Below the pieces are notes generated by a model. That model saw only the letters and a list, made by a program, of their open reading frames with translations. It did no database searches and was not told the DNA's origin. Made by a program: the position numbers and the translations under genes. Positions 1-9,438 of a stretch of 21,752 nt of DNA are shown here, in pieces; positions within the stretch are counted from its first letter, which is position 1; every line of letters begins with the position of its first letter. The stretch comes from Chrysochromulina parva (Eukaryota; Haptophyta; Prymnesiales; Chrysochromulinaceae): positions 1 through 21,752 of the forward strand of contig PJAB01000708.1 of the NCBI GenBank assembly GCA_002887195.1, given 5' to 3'.

Positions 1-16
1 GCCGCCGCCACCGCCG

Positions 17-72
<56 letters not shown>
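1..72 (+). repeat. GCC/CCG trinucleotide repeat
   Basis: This is a nearly uninterrupted GCC array with two GCCACC variants near the left edge. In the frame of the OTU-like ORF it encodes poly-proline. It probably continues to the left of the window. Length polymorphism and assembly uncertainty are likely here. Confidence 0.9.
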
Positions 73-73
<1 letters not shown>

Positions 74-1093
74 TCGTCGCGGCCGCCGTCACCCGTGATA
101 TCACGTGTGCGAGCCACGTCTCCCCCCTCGAAATCACCGGGGCCCTCCCCGCACTTCCGTCAGCGACAGCTGCCGCCGCCGCCCTTGCCGGTTAATGCCG
201 ATGTGGCTCGGGAGGCTGCCCGCCGCCGTGCTATGCTGCAGGTTTCTTTCGAGGCCGAATCAGAGTCGCTCGAGGACGTTGGCGTAACAGACCGCCGCTT
301 CTTCCCGGACCTGATACGCCTGCACCTGCAGGACCGTAGGTACGCCGAGTGTCCTCAGCTGAAGGGCATGGCGGTTCATCTGGGCGTGGACATTGCTGCG
401 ATCGACAGCAAAGACAGATTCGACCAGTGCTCATTCTACACAGCCGACGGTGCTTGCTATTTGCAGGACGTGGGTGTCTCGTGGCGGGAGACGCTGAGCC
501 TTAGGCTTCTCCGTCAGCATGCAGGCCGGCGGCTGCCCACTGAGCGCCACCTCATCGTCCTAGTCTGGAATGGGGTGGACCACTTCGACGCCGCAGTGCC
601 TGCAGCAGGAGCTGGTCATTGCGGAGACTCGAGGAAGCGCGATCGCGATGCGATGGACGAGGGTGACCCGGAGGCGCGTGGCCGCACGCGGAGGCGGAGA
701 GGGGCCGTGGACGACGTTGAGGTTGAGCCGTCGAGCAGCTTCGAGATCTTGGGGGCCAACGACGACGATCCTGCATGGCAGCCGCTGGTTTGGCCCTCCA
801 CCGCCGCGATGCTCGACGCCGCTGGCCTCGAGTTTGTGAGGATCCCAGGGGATGGGGCGTGCGCTTATTGGGCAGCGCTCCTGACCGTGGGCAGGCTTCC
901 GCGCACGTTCTTTGCAGGTGGGCGCCGGCCGCTCGATGGGCGAGACCCGGCAGATGCGGATGCGCGCACTCTGATGCGTGAGCTGCGGCGGGCGGTCGTG
1001 TCCTGGCTCGTGGCCCCCGCGCAGCGTGCCTTGCTTCGCTCGGAGCCCGGAATTGCGCTCACGTTTGAGCAGTACGAGAGAGATTGTCGTTAA
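2..1093 (+). CDS. Tandem OTU-like cysteine protease domain protein, 5' end outside window, 3' end truncated
   Basis: The frame is open from the window edge: it reads poly-proline from base 2 and has no ATG before the first GTG at 95, so the true start lies upstream. Numbering from that GTG, residues about 60-168 look like the middle and end of an OTU domain. They end in WNGVDHFDAAV, with His163 at the catalytic-His position. A basic linker (KRDRD..RGRTRRRRG, possible nuclear signal) follows. Residues 246-332 then look like the start of a second OTU domain: IPGDGACAYWAALL holds the Asp-Gly-x-Cys nucleophile motif (Cys256). The frame stops at TAA before the second domain could reach its His. 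OTU proteins are deubiquitinases, and in protist genomes are also found inside mobile-element ORFs. The truncation could be an unrecognised splice donor, a degraded element, or a real short form. The OTU assignment rests on motifs only. Confidence 0.6.
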
Positions 1094-1479
1094 ATTTGTG
1101 TCCATTAGATAGGTTTCAGGAATTTAGAGAATTAGTGTCTAGTCGTAAAAAAACGTCGCGTCGGTTCGTTACGGATTCTTCGCGCGCTACACTATTGTAT
1201 GAGTGCTATGTGTGTATCGTCCTATTTGGCTTAGCCAACGGAGCCAAGGTCTCGTTGGTAAGCGGGACCTACCTCTCTCATCTGGTGTGAACATGGCTCC
1301 GCAACCACTTTCCCAAACCTTATTTTCTCTAGGTGCCGACGACCGGTGATTCGTGTGAGAGTTTCGCTGCCCGGAGAGCTGTTGTTTGGTGTGAAAACAC
1401 GCTGTGTTTGTGTGTTTCCTATGCGTGTGTATTAACATGAAGAACACGCTGAGAACTTGCGAGCCACGCTGCCAGATCG
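1094..1479. other. Gene-free spacer with sharp drop in GC
   Basis: Immediately after the OTU-like stop codon the sequence becomes markedly AT-richer, with many stops in all frames. It holds a short hairpin, TTGGCT-T-AGCCAA (1226-1238), and a pyrimidine-rich stretch ending TTTTCTCTAG at 1332 that could be a 3' splice site. No ORF with protein-like composition is seen. It probably contains the promoter and 5' UTR of the gene starting at 1480. Confidence 0.6.
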
Positions 1480-2061
1480 ATGATCAGGCGCTCAGCGTAT
1501 GCGGTGACGCTGCTATGCCTGCCGGCGTTGAGCTCAGCGCGTCCGGCGGTCGACGCCGTGCACAGCCTCATGGAGGCCGCCATCGAGCGACCCAAACTGC
1601 CGCACCTGAAGCTGCCCACGAGGCACTCTGGCCTCGGAGCGCTGCTCACGCCGAAGAGAGCTGTGGTGCTGCTGCCAGCGGTGCTTGGCGGCATGGCGGT
1701 CGTATGCCCTGACGTGCTCGCGGGGCTGCTCGTGCAGCTTATCTGCTATATCGGCTCGCTCTTCGAGCCCTACGACTCCGTACTTCCTGAGAAGGGCTTG
1801 CTGCGGACGCTCGTTACCACGGTGCAGCGTGCAAAGAAGGCTTATAACGTGAAGCACGGCCTGATCTCGATCGACGAGCAGCAGTTCTTCGACGACGAGG
1901 ATGCATCTTCCAGGGATGAGGCCGCCGATGAGGCCGCTGCCGCTGATCGCGAGGGCGGAAGCAAGGAGGCTCTGGACGATGCTGCGGCGGCTGTGATAGA
2001 GGAGGCTGTCGGTGACAGAGTCGTTAAGGGTAAGGAGGACGACGAGGAAATCTACAAGTGA
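1480..2061 (+). CDS. Small secretory/membrane protein with acidic tail, family unknown
   Basis: This gene encodes 193 aa from an ATG. The N-terminus (MIRRSAYAVTLLCLPALSSA) looks like a signal peptide with cleavage after a small-residue run; an organelle presequence is the alternative. A hydrophobic stretch at about residues 61-92 (AVVLLPAVLGGMAVVCPDV followed by LAGLLVQLICYIGSLF) is long enough for one or two membrane helices. Next comes a basic segment (VQRAKKAYNVKHG), then about 65 residues rich in Asp, Glu and Ala, ending DDEEIYK. I do not recognise the family. It is convergent with the parvulin gene, with 234 bp between the two stops. No enzymatic motif is visible. Codon use is GC-rich like the neighbouring genes, and the ORF is intact, so it is probably real. 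Confidence 0.6.
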   Translation: MIRRSAYAVTLLCLPALSSARPAVDAVHSLMEAAIERPKLPHLKLPTRHSGLGALLTPKRAVVLLPAVLGGMAVVCPDVLAGLLVQLICYIGSLFEPYDSVLPEKGLLRTLVTTVQRAKKAYNVKHGLISIDEQQFFDDEDASSRDEAADEAAAADREGGSKEALDDAAAAVIEEAVGDRVVKGKEDDEEIYK

Positions 2062-2295
2062 ACAGCAGCTCAGCAACAGCAGGAGAGCCGAAGGTGGGAT
2101 GGATGATTCTTAGTCAAGTTTTTACTGCATGATCTCAAACTCTCATTTCAGTGCGGTGTGGTGTTGCACTTGCAGCTTGCACTGCATGGTTGCACGTGCA
2201 CGCGCGTCGTCCTCTCTCGACTTCTCACGGTTCGCGTGCGAAATGTCGAATGCACACGCAGTGACAACACAGACATTGAATGTGACTCAGATCAT

Positions 2296-2715
2296 TCAGG
2301 GCTTCTTAGTCAGCTTGACGATGTGGGTTCCGAATGACGTCTTTACGATTTCCAACGCACCCACCTTGGAGTCCGGGTCGAAGCAGTAGCTATCGAAGGG
2401 ACCAACCATCTGGCCGCGGCCAAAGGTACCGAGATTGCCGCCTTTGCTGGCGGATGGGCACTCGCTGAACTCTTTGGCAGCCGCTTCAAAAGTCATTCTC
2501 CCTTTCTCGATCTCCTCTTTGATGTACCGCGCCTTTGATGAGCCGGGCGGCAGCAGGATGTGCGATGCGCCCGCCTTGCCGACGGCCAAGAAGTCGAAGA
2601 GGCCAGCAGCCGGCGCGGGCGCACGAGCGTACGTCGCCGCGCTGCGTACGGATGGAGCGTGAAACGCGGCAGTTTGACCAACCACCGCGACGAGAATCAC
2701 CGCGAGACGAGACAT
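2296..2715 (-). CDS. Parvulin-type peptidyl-prolyl cis-trans isomerase, predicted plastid-targeted
   Basis: The 139-aa product has one parvulin (rotamase/PpiC) domain at about residues 48-138. It shows the family landmarks: ASHILL at the start, the central TFEAAAKEFSECPSASKGGNLGTF, FGRGQMVGPFD, and the terminal FGTHIVKL with its active-site-lining His. Parvulins isomerise Xaa-Pro bonds. The N-terminus is bipartite. A hydrophobic signal peptide (MSRLAVILVAVVGQTAA) is followed directly by Phe (AAF-HAPS), then a Ser/Ala/Arg-rich transit-like stretch. That Phe at the cleavage site is the known ASAFAP-type signal for import into complex red plastids. I infer location in the plastid stroma. The size matches single-domain parvulins. 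It lies tandem with the topoisomerase gene, 343 bp away. Confidence 0.88.
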   Translation of the reverse strand: MSRLAVILVAVVGQTAAFHAPSVRSAATYARAPAPAAGLFDFLAVGKAGASHILLPPGSSKARYIKEEIEKGRMTFEAAAKEFSECPSASKGGNLGTFGRGQMVGPFDSYCFDPDSKVGALEIVKTSFGTHIVKLTKKP

Positions 2716-3058
2716 CGCGCTCGGACGAGTGCGCTGCGCTGCGCTGCTTCTCCCCCCTGATTAAAACTGCAATTTCAAGACCTCTTCCCTGCGAACATCC
2801 CGCGTCCCAGATTCCTTTTACCCTGTTCGGTGTGAGTGCAAACAAACCATGGCAACCCAGATTCCCTTCAGTGCGAGTAAATTTGACGCCGCAGAAGAAC
2901 GCGCCATGATGGCCATGTAGATTGCATGCAGCATGGTAGATTGCGTTCATTCGCCGTCGTCCGCCCCCTTTTTCGTAAACATACCACTCTACACTGTACT
3001 GCGATATGTCCTCTCCATAAGAATAAGAACGCTAACATGTCTACTCGTGAAAAGAACG
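2716..3058. other. Intergenic region between topoisomerase 3' end and parvulin 5' end
   Basis: No supportable gene is present; short ORFs on both strands have no protein-like features. The region should hold the parvulin promoter (reading leftward) and the 3' UTR of the topoisomerase gene. Two imperfect direct repeats are visible: a CCCAGATTCC unit near 2807 and 2858, each followed by a GTGNGAGT-like string, and a GTAGATTGC pair near 2918 and 2937. Confidence 0.5.
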
Positions 3059-3470
3059 CTATGAAGTCGAACGTGGCCCTCCGCGCGGCGTATGCGGCGG
3101 TGTCGCCGGTCGAGCTGAGTGCTTCAGGAGCGCCGAGCCGATTGGCAGGCCGTCGCGCTCAGCCAAAGAGCACTGAGCGAGCGCGTGGCCGCTCACGTAG
3201 CAGTAGGCGCACACGCGGTGGCAGTGGCGAAAAAAGTGCTCACGCTCGGTCGTCGGGCACGGCAGTCCTATGTTCTCCCAAGGGCAGAGGCATTTGCCCG
3301 CGTATGGCGCGGTGGGCAGCGTCTTCGGGTGCAGCAGCAGCTTAGTACGCCCCTCGGGGTGAGTGAGCATCTGACGAAGCCGCGACTGAGCGGCAAGCCG
3401 CGCCGCACGCTCCTCCACGCTCACAAGGGCCCATGCCTCCGCCGCGAGCATCTCGGGCGTCGGCTCGTCG

Positions 3471-3514
<44 letters not shown>

Positions 3515-6500
3515 GTTCAGAGGCGAGCCCGGCGGCAGCGCGCCCTCGCCTGCGTACATGCCGAGCGGAAGCGGCGGCGCACCGTGGGCATAAGACGCCT
3601 CCGCGCGTCCCCACTCGACAGCCGAGGCCCGCCCGGCGGCAGCGGCCACATCCCGCGCAGAGGCCACACGAGACGGCGAAATGGGCCGAGGTGAGCCGAG
3701 GCCCTCTCTGCGCGGCGATGCGAGAGCCGCGCGCGGCGATGCGAGTGCCGCGCGAGGGGTGTTCTCGCTCGCATAGAGGGCTGTTCCACGAGGGGTGTTC
3801 GTGCGAGGGGTGCTCGGGCTCGCAGCACGTGGAGACGAGGGCACTCCTGGTGGCGCTGTAGTGGGCACTCCTGGCGGCGCGACGCGCCCGGAGACGGACA
3901 AGAGGGCAAGCGACAATCGGAGAGGCTGAGCGTCGGACGCGCTGTCGCTCGCGTAGAGAGCCTTTGCGAGCCCTCGGCGCGCCTCGGCCTCTTCTTCGAC
4001 GAAGTACACGTCCCCCGCCACGGTGACGCACCCGGCCGTCTCACGCACCTCCGCTGCCGGCGAGCCGTGGCGCAGGGGGCTCGGAATGTGGCCGGAGGAG
4101 GCGTGGGCGCGCGGGGTGCGGCTTGTCGCCTGGGCCGCCTCGCTCTTGGCCGTGCTCTCGCACTTGCTGGCAGCACCGTCCACGACGTCCTTCACAAGCT
4201 TGCGCTCCTGAGGCTGGGGAAGGGATCTCGAGGGAGATCCCTGAGGCTGGGGAAGGGATCTCCCCCGGGGAGATCCCTGAGGCTGGGGAAGGGATCTCCC
4301 CGAGGGCTTCTCCACGGCAGATGGCAAGGCGAACGACGAGGACATGCAGCGCGAGAAGATCTCGGGCGCACCGTCGACGGCACCACAGTTGCCACTCGTA
4401 CTACTCGTCTGCCGCGGCGTTGTCGGCCTGGGCGCGCCGTCGTGGGCGTTCGAGGCCCCACTGGCCCGGGGGGAGGGCGGGGGCGGCGAAGAGGCCCGAG
4501 GCGTGACGCTTCCCGCCTTGGCTGGGGTCTGAGCGAGCCTGCCCGCCACGACGCCGGGCAAGGTGCCGCTTGCAGTGCCGAGCAGCGCGCAGTTGGGATG
4601 CCAGCCGTTGAGATCGACGGACGCACACGGCGTTGAGCGCACTGAGCGCGGCGAGGGCGCGAAACGTGCGTACACTTGATGCTCCTCATTGATGACCTCG
4701 ATCGGCGGCGGCGGCAGCGGCGGGGGGGGCATGTGCTCCTCCGACTCGTAAGGATGGTGATCGACGGCCGTTGGCTTGCCATTCACAGTCACACCTCCGT
4801 CGACGGCCGTTGGCTCCCCCATCTTCGCCGTAGGCTGCTCGCCCACCATCTGTAGTCGCTTGGTGGCGGGTGCTGGTGCAGGTGCCGGTGTCGGCGCCGG
4901 AGCGCCGAGTTGGTGCGTTGAGCGTCGAGCCGCCTCCACGCCGTGGGTCATCGCAAGACGAGTGAGGTCGCGATGGCGCTTCGCATCGGCGGCGGCGGTG
5001 AGGGCGCGACACTCGGGGGGCGGCAAACGGCAGATCGCGGCGAGGGCGTGCATGTTGATGAGCTCATTCTCGCCCACCTCCGTCTCCGCCGCCGTCGAGG
5101 CCAACGGCCGCTGCTTTAGGAGCGATCGGAAGCCGTCGAGGCGCGCGCGACACGTGTCGAACCGGCCGGCGAGCGCCTCGAGCGCCGCGTTCACTACGTC
5201 CTTGGCGATCACGCTCGAGGCGGTGTCACCGACGGCCGCGGGCGGGGGCAACGTCGCGATGTACGCGACCTGCTTCTCGAGCGTCGCGCGCAGCGAGGGC
5301 GCCACGAGCTCGCGGTCGCAGTGTGCCAGGCCGTCGTAGATTGCAATCCCGAGACGCGTGGGTACGACATAACGGCCCGGCAGGAGCGGCGGCCTGACGT
5401 AGCCCTTCCTCGCGGTGAGCGTCATCATCGGATCGGGCGTAGCGTCTGCGCTGCCAGCGGGCTCGCCCGTAACTTCAATTGCAGCATCGGCAGCGAGGGC
5501 GGTGGCGCGCTCGCTGCCGGCGCCGGCGCCTCGGTCATCTCCGTTGCCCACGTCCCCGATCACCCTGCCGCCCGCCGAGCGGATCTCAAGGTAGCCAGAG
5601 CGCACGGCGGCGCCAAGGTGCTGTGGAAGAGACCCGTCAGTGCCCACACCGTTGGCATGGAGAAGGGAGTAGAGCTCGGCTTCGGTGAACGGCTTGGGCG
5701 GCGGTGTGAACCCAACCGTCAGGTCGATTTGCACGTTCTGGATCGTATCGCCGGGCAGATAGGCATCCAGCTCCGGCTCGATGCCCTCGAGCTTCATCCC
5801 AAGGTCCTTGAGCCGCCACGGCTGTGCATGCATCCAACCGTGATCAAGGATCTTATGCCACGTGGTCGCGAACTCGAAGGTGTGCGACGCATTGTCCAGC
5901 TTCGCCTGCAGCCGTTTCTCCTGGTACACTGCATCCGGGAAGAGCGACGCCAAGAAATGGACGCACACCGCCTCGTACACGTGCCAGCCATGCATGCCAC
6001 AGGACGCCTCGACCTCCTTTCGACTCACACGGCCCACGGGCAGGATGGGCGGGTGCTCGCCGCTCGCCTCGCCGCGGCGCGGCACGGGCGGCGGTGCAAG
6101 CAGCAGCCAGCGCGCGAGCGGCGCAAAGTCAGTTTGCTCCGTGGCGAGCAGCGAGAGCGTGCCCACGACGTCGAGGTTGCTCGGGTACTTGGTCGAATGA
6201 GTGCGCGGGTACGTGATCAGTCCGCGCGCGTAGAGCTCCTCAGCGACTGCGAGCGTACGCTCGCCGCTCAGGCACAGGTAGTCGGCACCGATGCGCAGCA
6301 GGCCGAGCTCCGACAGCCCCGCCGGTGGTGGCAGCCGCCTCTCCTCATGAGCCACCGACAGGACGAGGAGCTCGGGTTTGCTCCCCGTGCGGTTGCTGCC
6401 GTGCTTGAACAGGCTCATCATCTTCTCGGCCTGCACCTTGCTGTGCGTGGGCCCTCCGCACCACTGCATCTCGATGGTGCGGTCCGGCACTGTCTGCCCC

Positions 6501-7843
6501 TTTCGTGTCAACTCCGCGCCGCTCGCCGCCGTGCCCAGTACGGCGCCGTTGGCCGTCCGCGCCCAGTACGGCGCCTTCTTGAGCACGTCTTGGAGGTAGA
6601 GCTCTCGCGCCTGGTTCGCGGCGAGAGCCTCGACCACCGACGCGCTGCTCTCCGCCGCGGCCGCGGCCTCCACGGCCGCCTCGAGTCGAGCTTTGAGCTC
6701 GGCAGGCATGTCGCCACCAGAGGCGCCTCCCTTGCGCGGCGATTTGGGCCGAGCGAAAGAGGGGCCACCTTTCGAACGCTTCGCGGTCTCTTTTGTCTCC
6801 TTGGGCGCGAGGATGGTGACCGTCGCGCGGATGTCGTAAAACGGCGTGGGCCGGTGCAATCGGACCTCGCGCTTGCGCGTCACGCAAAGCCCGAGCACCG
6901 CGATATGCCCCATGCCGTACGTGAGCGTGCGTACCCGCGGCAGGCTCAGTGCCTCGCGGACCGCATGGCGCAGCGCGCGCGTGAGCAGTCGGGAGAAGGC
7001 CAGGTATGTTTTGAGCTCGAGCTCGAGCCGCGCGTCTACCGCAGCCGCGCCCGTCGGGTCAGGCTTGACCAGACGGCGCAGCGCGCGCTGCAGCGCCGCG
7101 GGAGCGATGCTCGAGAAGCGCGCGCGCCACACGCGGTCGGGTGTGAAGCGCGGCAGACAACGAAGCACTTCGAAGATGATCGATTCACCCTCGAGATCGC
7201 ATGAGGTCCAGAAGCACACCCAGCCGCGCCCGTGCGACTCACGCGCGAGGTGCTCGCGCACGCCGACGCGCTCGCTCGCGGGCTCGGCGACGCGGCGCAT
7301 CTTGGCACCGAAGAGCTCGCGGAGGTCACGCTCGCGCGGCTCGCCAATCGGCGCCACGAGCTCGAGCGACTGCAGGTGGCCGCACACCGACGTGATCGCA
7401 AACGAGCACGATTTGTTGCCCGCAGGCGGGAAGTGACCAAAGCAGTCGTGCACTTTGAGCAGGCCGTGGCCGCGCGTGCGCCGATTGCCCGACGATAAGG
7501 CCTCGGCGATCGCGAGCGCGACCGACGGCCGGTCGGCGATGTGCAGCACGCTCGCGTCGTCGTACGTCTCCGCGACCGAGCGGCCCCACTGCGTCGTGCC
7601 GGCGCCCGTTGGCGTGCTGCGCGACTTCGGCGAGGCGGAGCGGCCGCGCAGTTGCGGACTGGCCGCCGAGCGCGCCATCGAAAAGCTCTCGCGCGCGGGC
7701 AATACCGAGCGGCCGGCACGTGCATACGCACGCTCCTGCGCCACCGAGGGTTGTGTCGTGTCGGGTGTGATGCTGATGTCCAAGGTCTGCCCGATGCCCG
7801 ATGGCATCCCCGCCCGTGGAAGAAGGTGCGAGGACGCTCGCAT
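3059..7843 (-). CDS. TOP3B: DNA/RNA topoisomerase III beta-like protein (type IA) with disordered C-terminal half and CCHC zinc knuckle
   Basis: The product is 1594 aa, intronless, from an ATG. After a disordered ~95-residue N-terminus comes a type IA topoisomerase core, closest by eye to TOP3B. It has a TOPRIM-like region (about 98-230, with TSVCGHLQSLEL and TSCDLEGESIIFEV) and the central segment LTYGMGHIAVLGLCV (307-321). GLITYPRTHSTKYPSNLD follows, with catalytic Tyr545 and Arg547, then HPPILPVG and FTEAELYSLLHANGVGTDGS (719-738). The core ends near residue 930. The remainder is Pro/Ser/Ala-rich and includes a triplicated RSLPQPQGSP and a 15-Ala run. It ends in a Cys/His cluster (1516-1544) and a canonical zinc knuckle, C-x2-C-x4-H-x4-C, at 1545-1558. 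The family relaxes single-stranded crossings in DNA or RNA. Several catalytic positions differ from the family norm: Asp104 for Glu, Ser214 for the first Asp of DxDxE, and His313 in the usual PCQTP segment. Activity is therefore uncertain. Confidence 0.85.
3471..3513. repeat. GCC trinucleotide repeat inside the topoisomerase gene
   Basis: There are about 14 perfect GCC units. On the minus strand in the gene frame they are read as GCG codons and give a run of about 15 alanines in the disordered C-terminal region. The antisense frames read as poly-Pro or poly-Arg and are not genes. Confidence 0.9.
4207..4297. repeat. Three-copy 22-bp direct repeat with internal hairpins
   Basis: The unit CCTGAGGCTGGGGAAGGGATCT occurs at 4207-4228, 4240-4261 and 4276-4297, spaced 33 and 36 bp apart, so the reading frame is kept. 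On the minus strand it encodes three RSLPQPQ(GSP) copies in the topoisomerase tail. The spacers make inverted repeats with the GGGATCTC and GAGATCCC ends. At 4255-4277 two 11-bp arms flank a single base. Confidence 0.9.
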
Positions 7844-8271
7844 ATGAATGAGGGTTCAGGTAGCCCAAAATTTCATGAAACATGAACTATAAGGTCAGCT
7901 CTAATCCTACGCTGTAAAAGGGAGAAGCGCAGGCGGGGGTGTCGTCATGTCAGTATGATTTAATGGACTGGGAGCGCGCTGGATCACTGACGCGACGCTG
8001 TCCTACAATTTGTATAACATCCTCGACATCGAAGGTCGCGCCCGTCTCGACTCTCGTAGAGAATCGCCCATGCCTAACATGCCAGCAACGAAGAAGCAGG
8101 CGAGCTTGTCCTCGGGCGAAGAAAGCACGCCCTCTCGTCGGCCGGTACTGTATACTGTATGAGTATGTGCCACTTGGACTGGCATCGAGGGGATCCCCTC
8201 AAGAGGAGTGCGACCACAGCGCTGGTTGAGAGCGTCGATTGATTCCTCGATGGCACGAGAGCAACGGCCGG
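7844..8271. other. Intergenic region upstream of the topoisomerase gene
   Basis: No convincing gene is present. A minus-strand frame open from 8275 to 8003 has no ATG at its start and no domain or composition typical of a protein. The stretch should carry the polyQ gene 3' UTR and the topoisomerase promoter. The segment next to the topoisomerase ATG (about 7850-7925) is AT-richer than the flanks. Confidence 0.5.
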
Positions 8272-8892
8272 TCACACCACATAGAGCGCGCTAGTCCGCA
8301 CGTGTGGATTGGTCGCATTCACGAACAAGCCGGCCGTGCGCGGTGACAGCACGTCTGACGGACAGGGCGGATCCGGCCCCGGAATGTCGGGCACGCCGTC
8401 CATAAACTCGATGAGTGAGAGAACGTCATCGACTTGCTCATCCAATTGCTGATCTGACATCATGTCCTGGCACCAAGAGTGATCCACAGTCTTGGACCCA
8501 ATCTGCTGGCGCTTTGGTAACAACTCTGCATCCACGTCGGTGCGAGGCCTGCGCTCCGCCATGCGCTCCGCCTGTGACGATTGAGATGGTAGCGGGCGAA
8601 ACGGCATGAAAGGTGCTTCGAGAAAAGCAGGCACTGGAGCTGGCAAATGGAGCTGGCTGGGAGAAGCGGCCGCCATAGCGAAAGCAGCTTCCACCGATAG
8701 CTCGAGCTGTCGGTGGAAGCTGTCACATTGCGCTATGTAAACCTCCGCTGGATGATGACGGTGATGCATCTCGACCAGCCCCTGCTGCTGTAATTGACGA
8801 ATGTCGACCAGTCCCTGCTGCTGCGCATGTCCTCTGTCGGCAAGCCGCTGCTTCTGTGCTTGCTGCAATTCGGCAACATGCGAAATGTGAGC

Positions 8893-8978
<86 letters not shown>

Positions 8979-9023
8979 GATGATGATGATGATGATGATG
9001 AAGCTGCTGCTGAAGCTGCTGAA

Positions 9024-9090
<67 letters not shown>

Positions 9091-9438
9091 AGCAAGACGC
9101 AAGTTGGTGGTATGAGCGATTTGAGCATGCTGCTGCAGCTGCGCTCGACGTAAATCGGCGGCGTGCGCAATATGTATTTGCTGCTGCAATTGGACCCGCT
9201 GTATGTCGACGAGCCCACCGGGTAGATGTGACAGCCAGCGCTTGCCCCTTTGCACCTCCGTCTCTGGGACGCTTCCGTAGAACGGGGGCGTCGCAAGCTC
9301 ATAACCAAGTTTCTGGTCGGTGCACTGCTGCTCCTGCTGCCCAAGGTACCCGTAGCTCACAGTGAGCGACTGGAGTCGGCTGGAATCTAGCCAGCGCTGT
9401 CCCTCGGTCACGGCGGAAGGTGCCCCGTTGGCCGTCAT
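8272..9438 (-). CDS. Glutamine/histidine-repeat protein, possible nuclear regulatory or low-complexity protein
   Basis: The product is 388 aa from the first in-frame ATG (9436-9438). The frame is open about 100 bases further upstream but holds no earlier ATG. The N-terminus is ordinary (TANGAPSAVTEGQRWLDSSR). The middle is built of degenerate units such as QIHIAHAADLRRAQLQQ, AQIAHTTNLRLAQQ and AHISHVAELQQAQKQ, plus GLVDIQ, GLVDIR and GLVEMH. It is interrupted by two long polyQ tracts and seven consecutive His. The C-terminal ~150 residues are mixed, with an acidic patch (DQQLDEQVDDVLSLIEFMDG) that could be an activation-domain-like helix. PolyQ and acidic segments are common in transcriptional co-regulators, but no DNA-binding domain is visible, so function is unknown. 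The region is intact despite the repeats, which suggests selection for the frame. Confidence 0.6.
8896..9090. repeat. CTG/CAG microsatellite with ATG/CAT core
   Basis: On the plus strand there are 27 uninterrupted CTG units (8896-8976), one CCG, and 7 ATG units (8980-9000). An AAG-interrupted stretch follows, then 16 CTG, one TTG and 5 CTG (9025-9090). On the coding minus strand this is polyQ (CAG), Arg, His7 (CAT) and polyQ with Leu interruptions. Nearly all Gln codons are CAG, which suggests recent expansion. Plus-strand frames give poly-Leu or poly-Ala and are shadows. Confidence 0.95.

Noticed and set aside
5321..7204. 627-codon open frame on the plus strand opposite the topoisomerase
   Set aside because: It is fully antisense to a gene with clear domain motifs. 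Its translation is Arg/Ala/His-rich with no domain pattern, as expected from the complement of GC-rich coding sequence.
8003..8275. 90-codon minus-strand frame between the topoisomerase and polyQ genes
   Set aside because: It opens with GTG, not ATG, has no recognisable features, and fits chance openness.
8794..9365. Plus-strand frames encoding poly-Leu and poly-Ala/Asp
   Set aside because: They arise from the CTG/ATG repeat read on the other strand. The minus-strand frame has non-repetitive flanks and repeat units that make protein sense.
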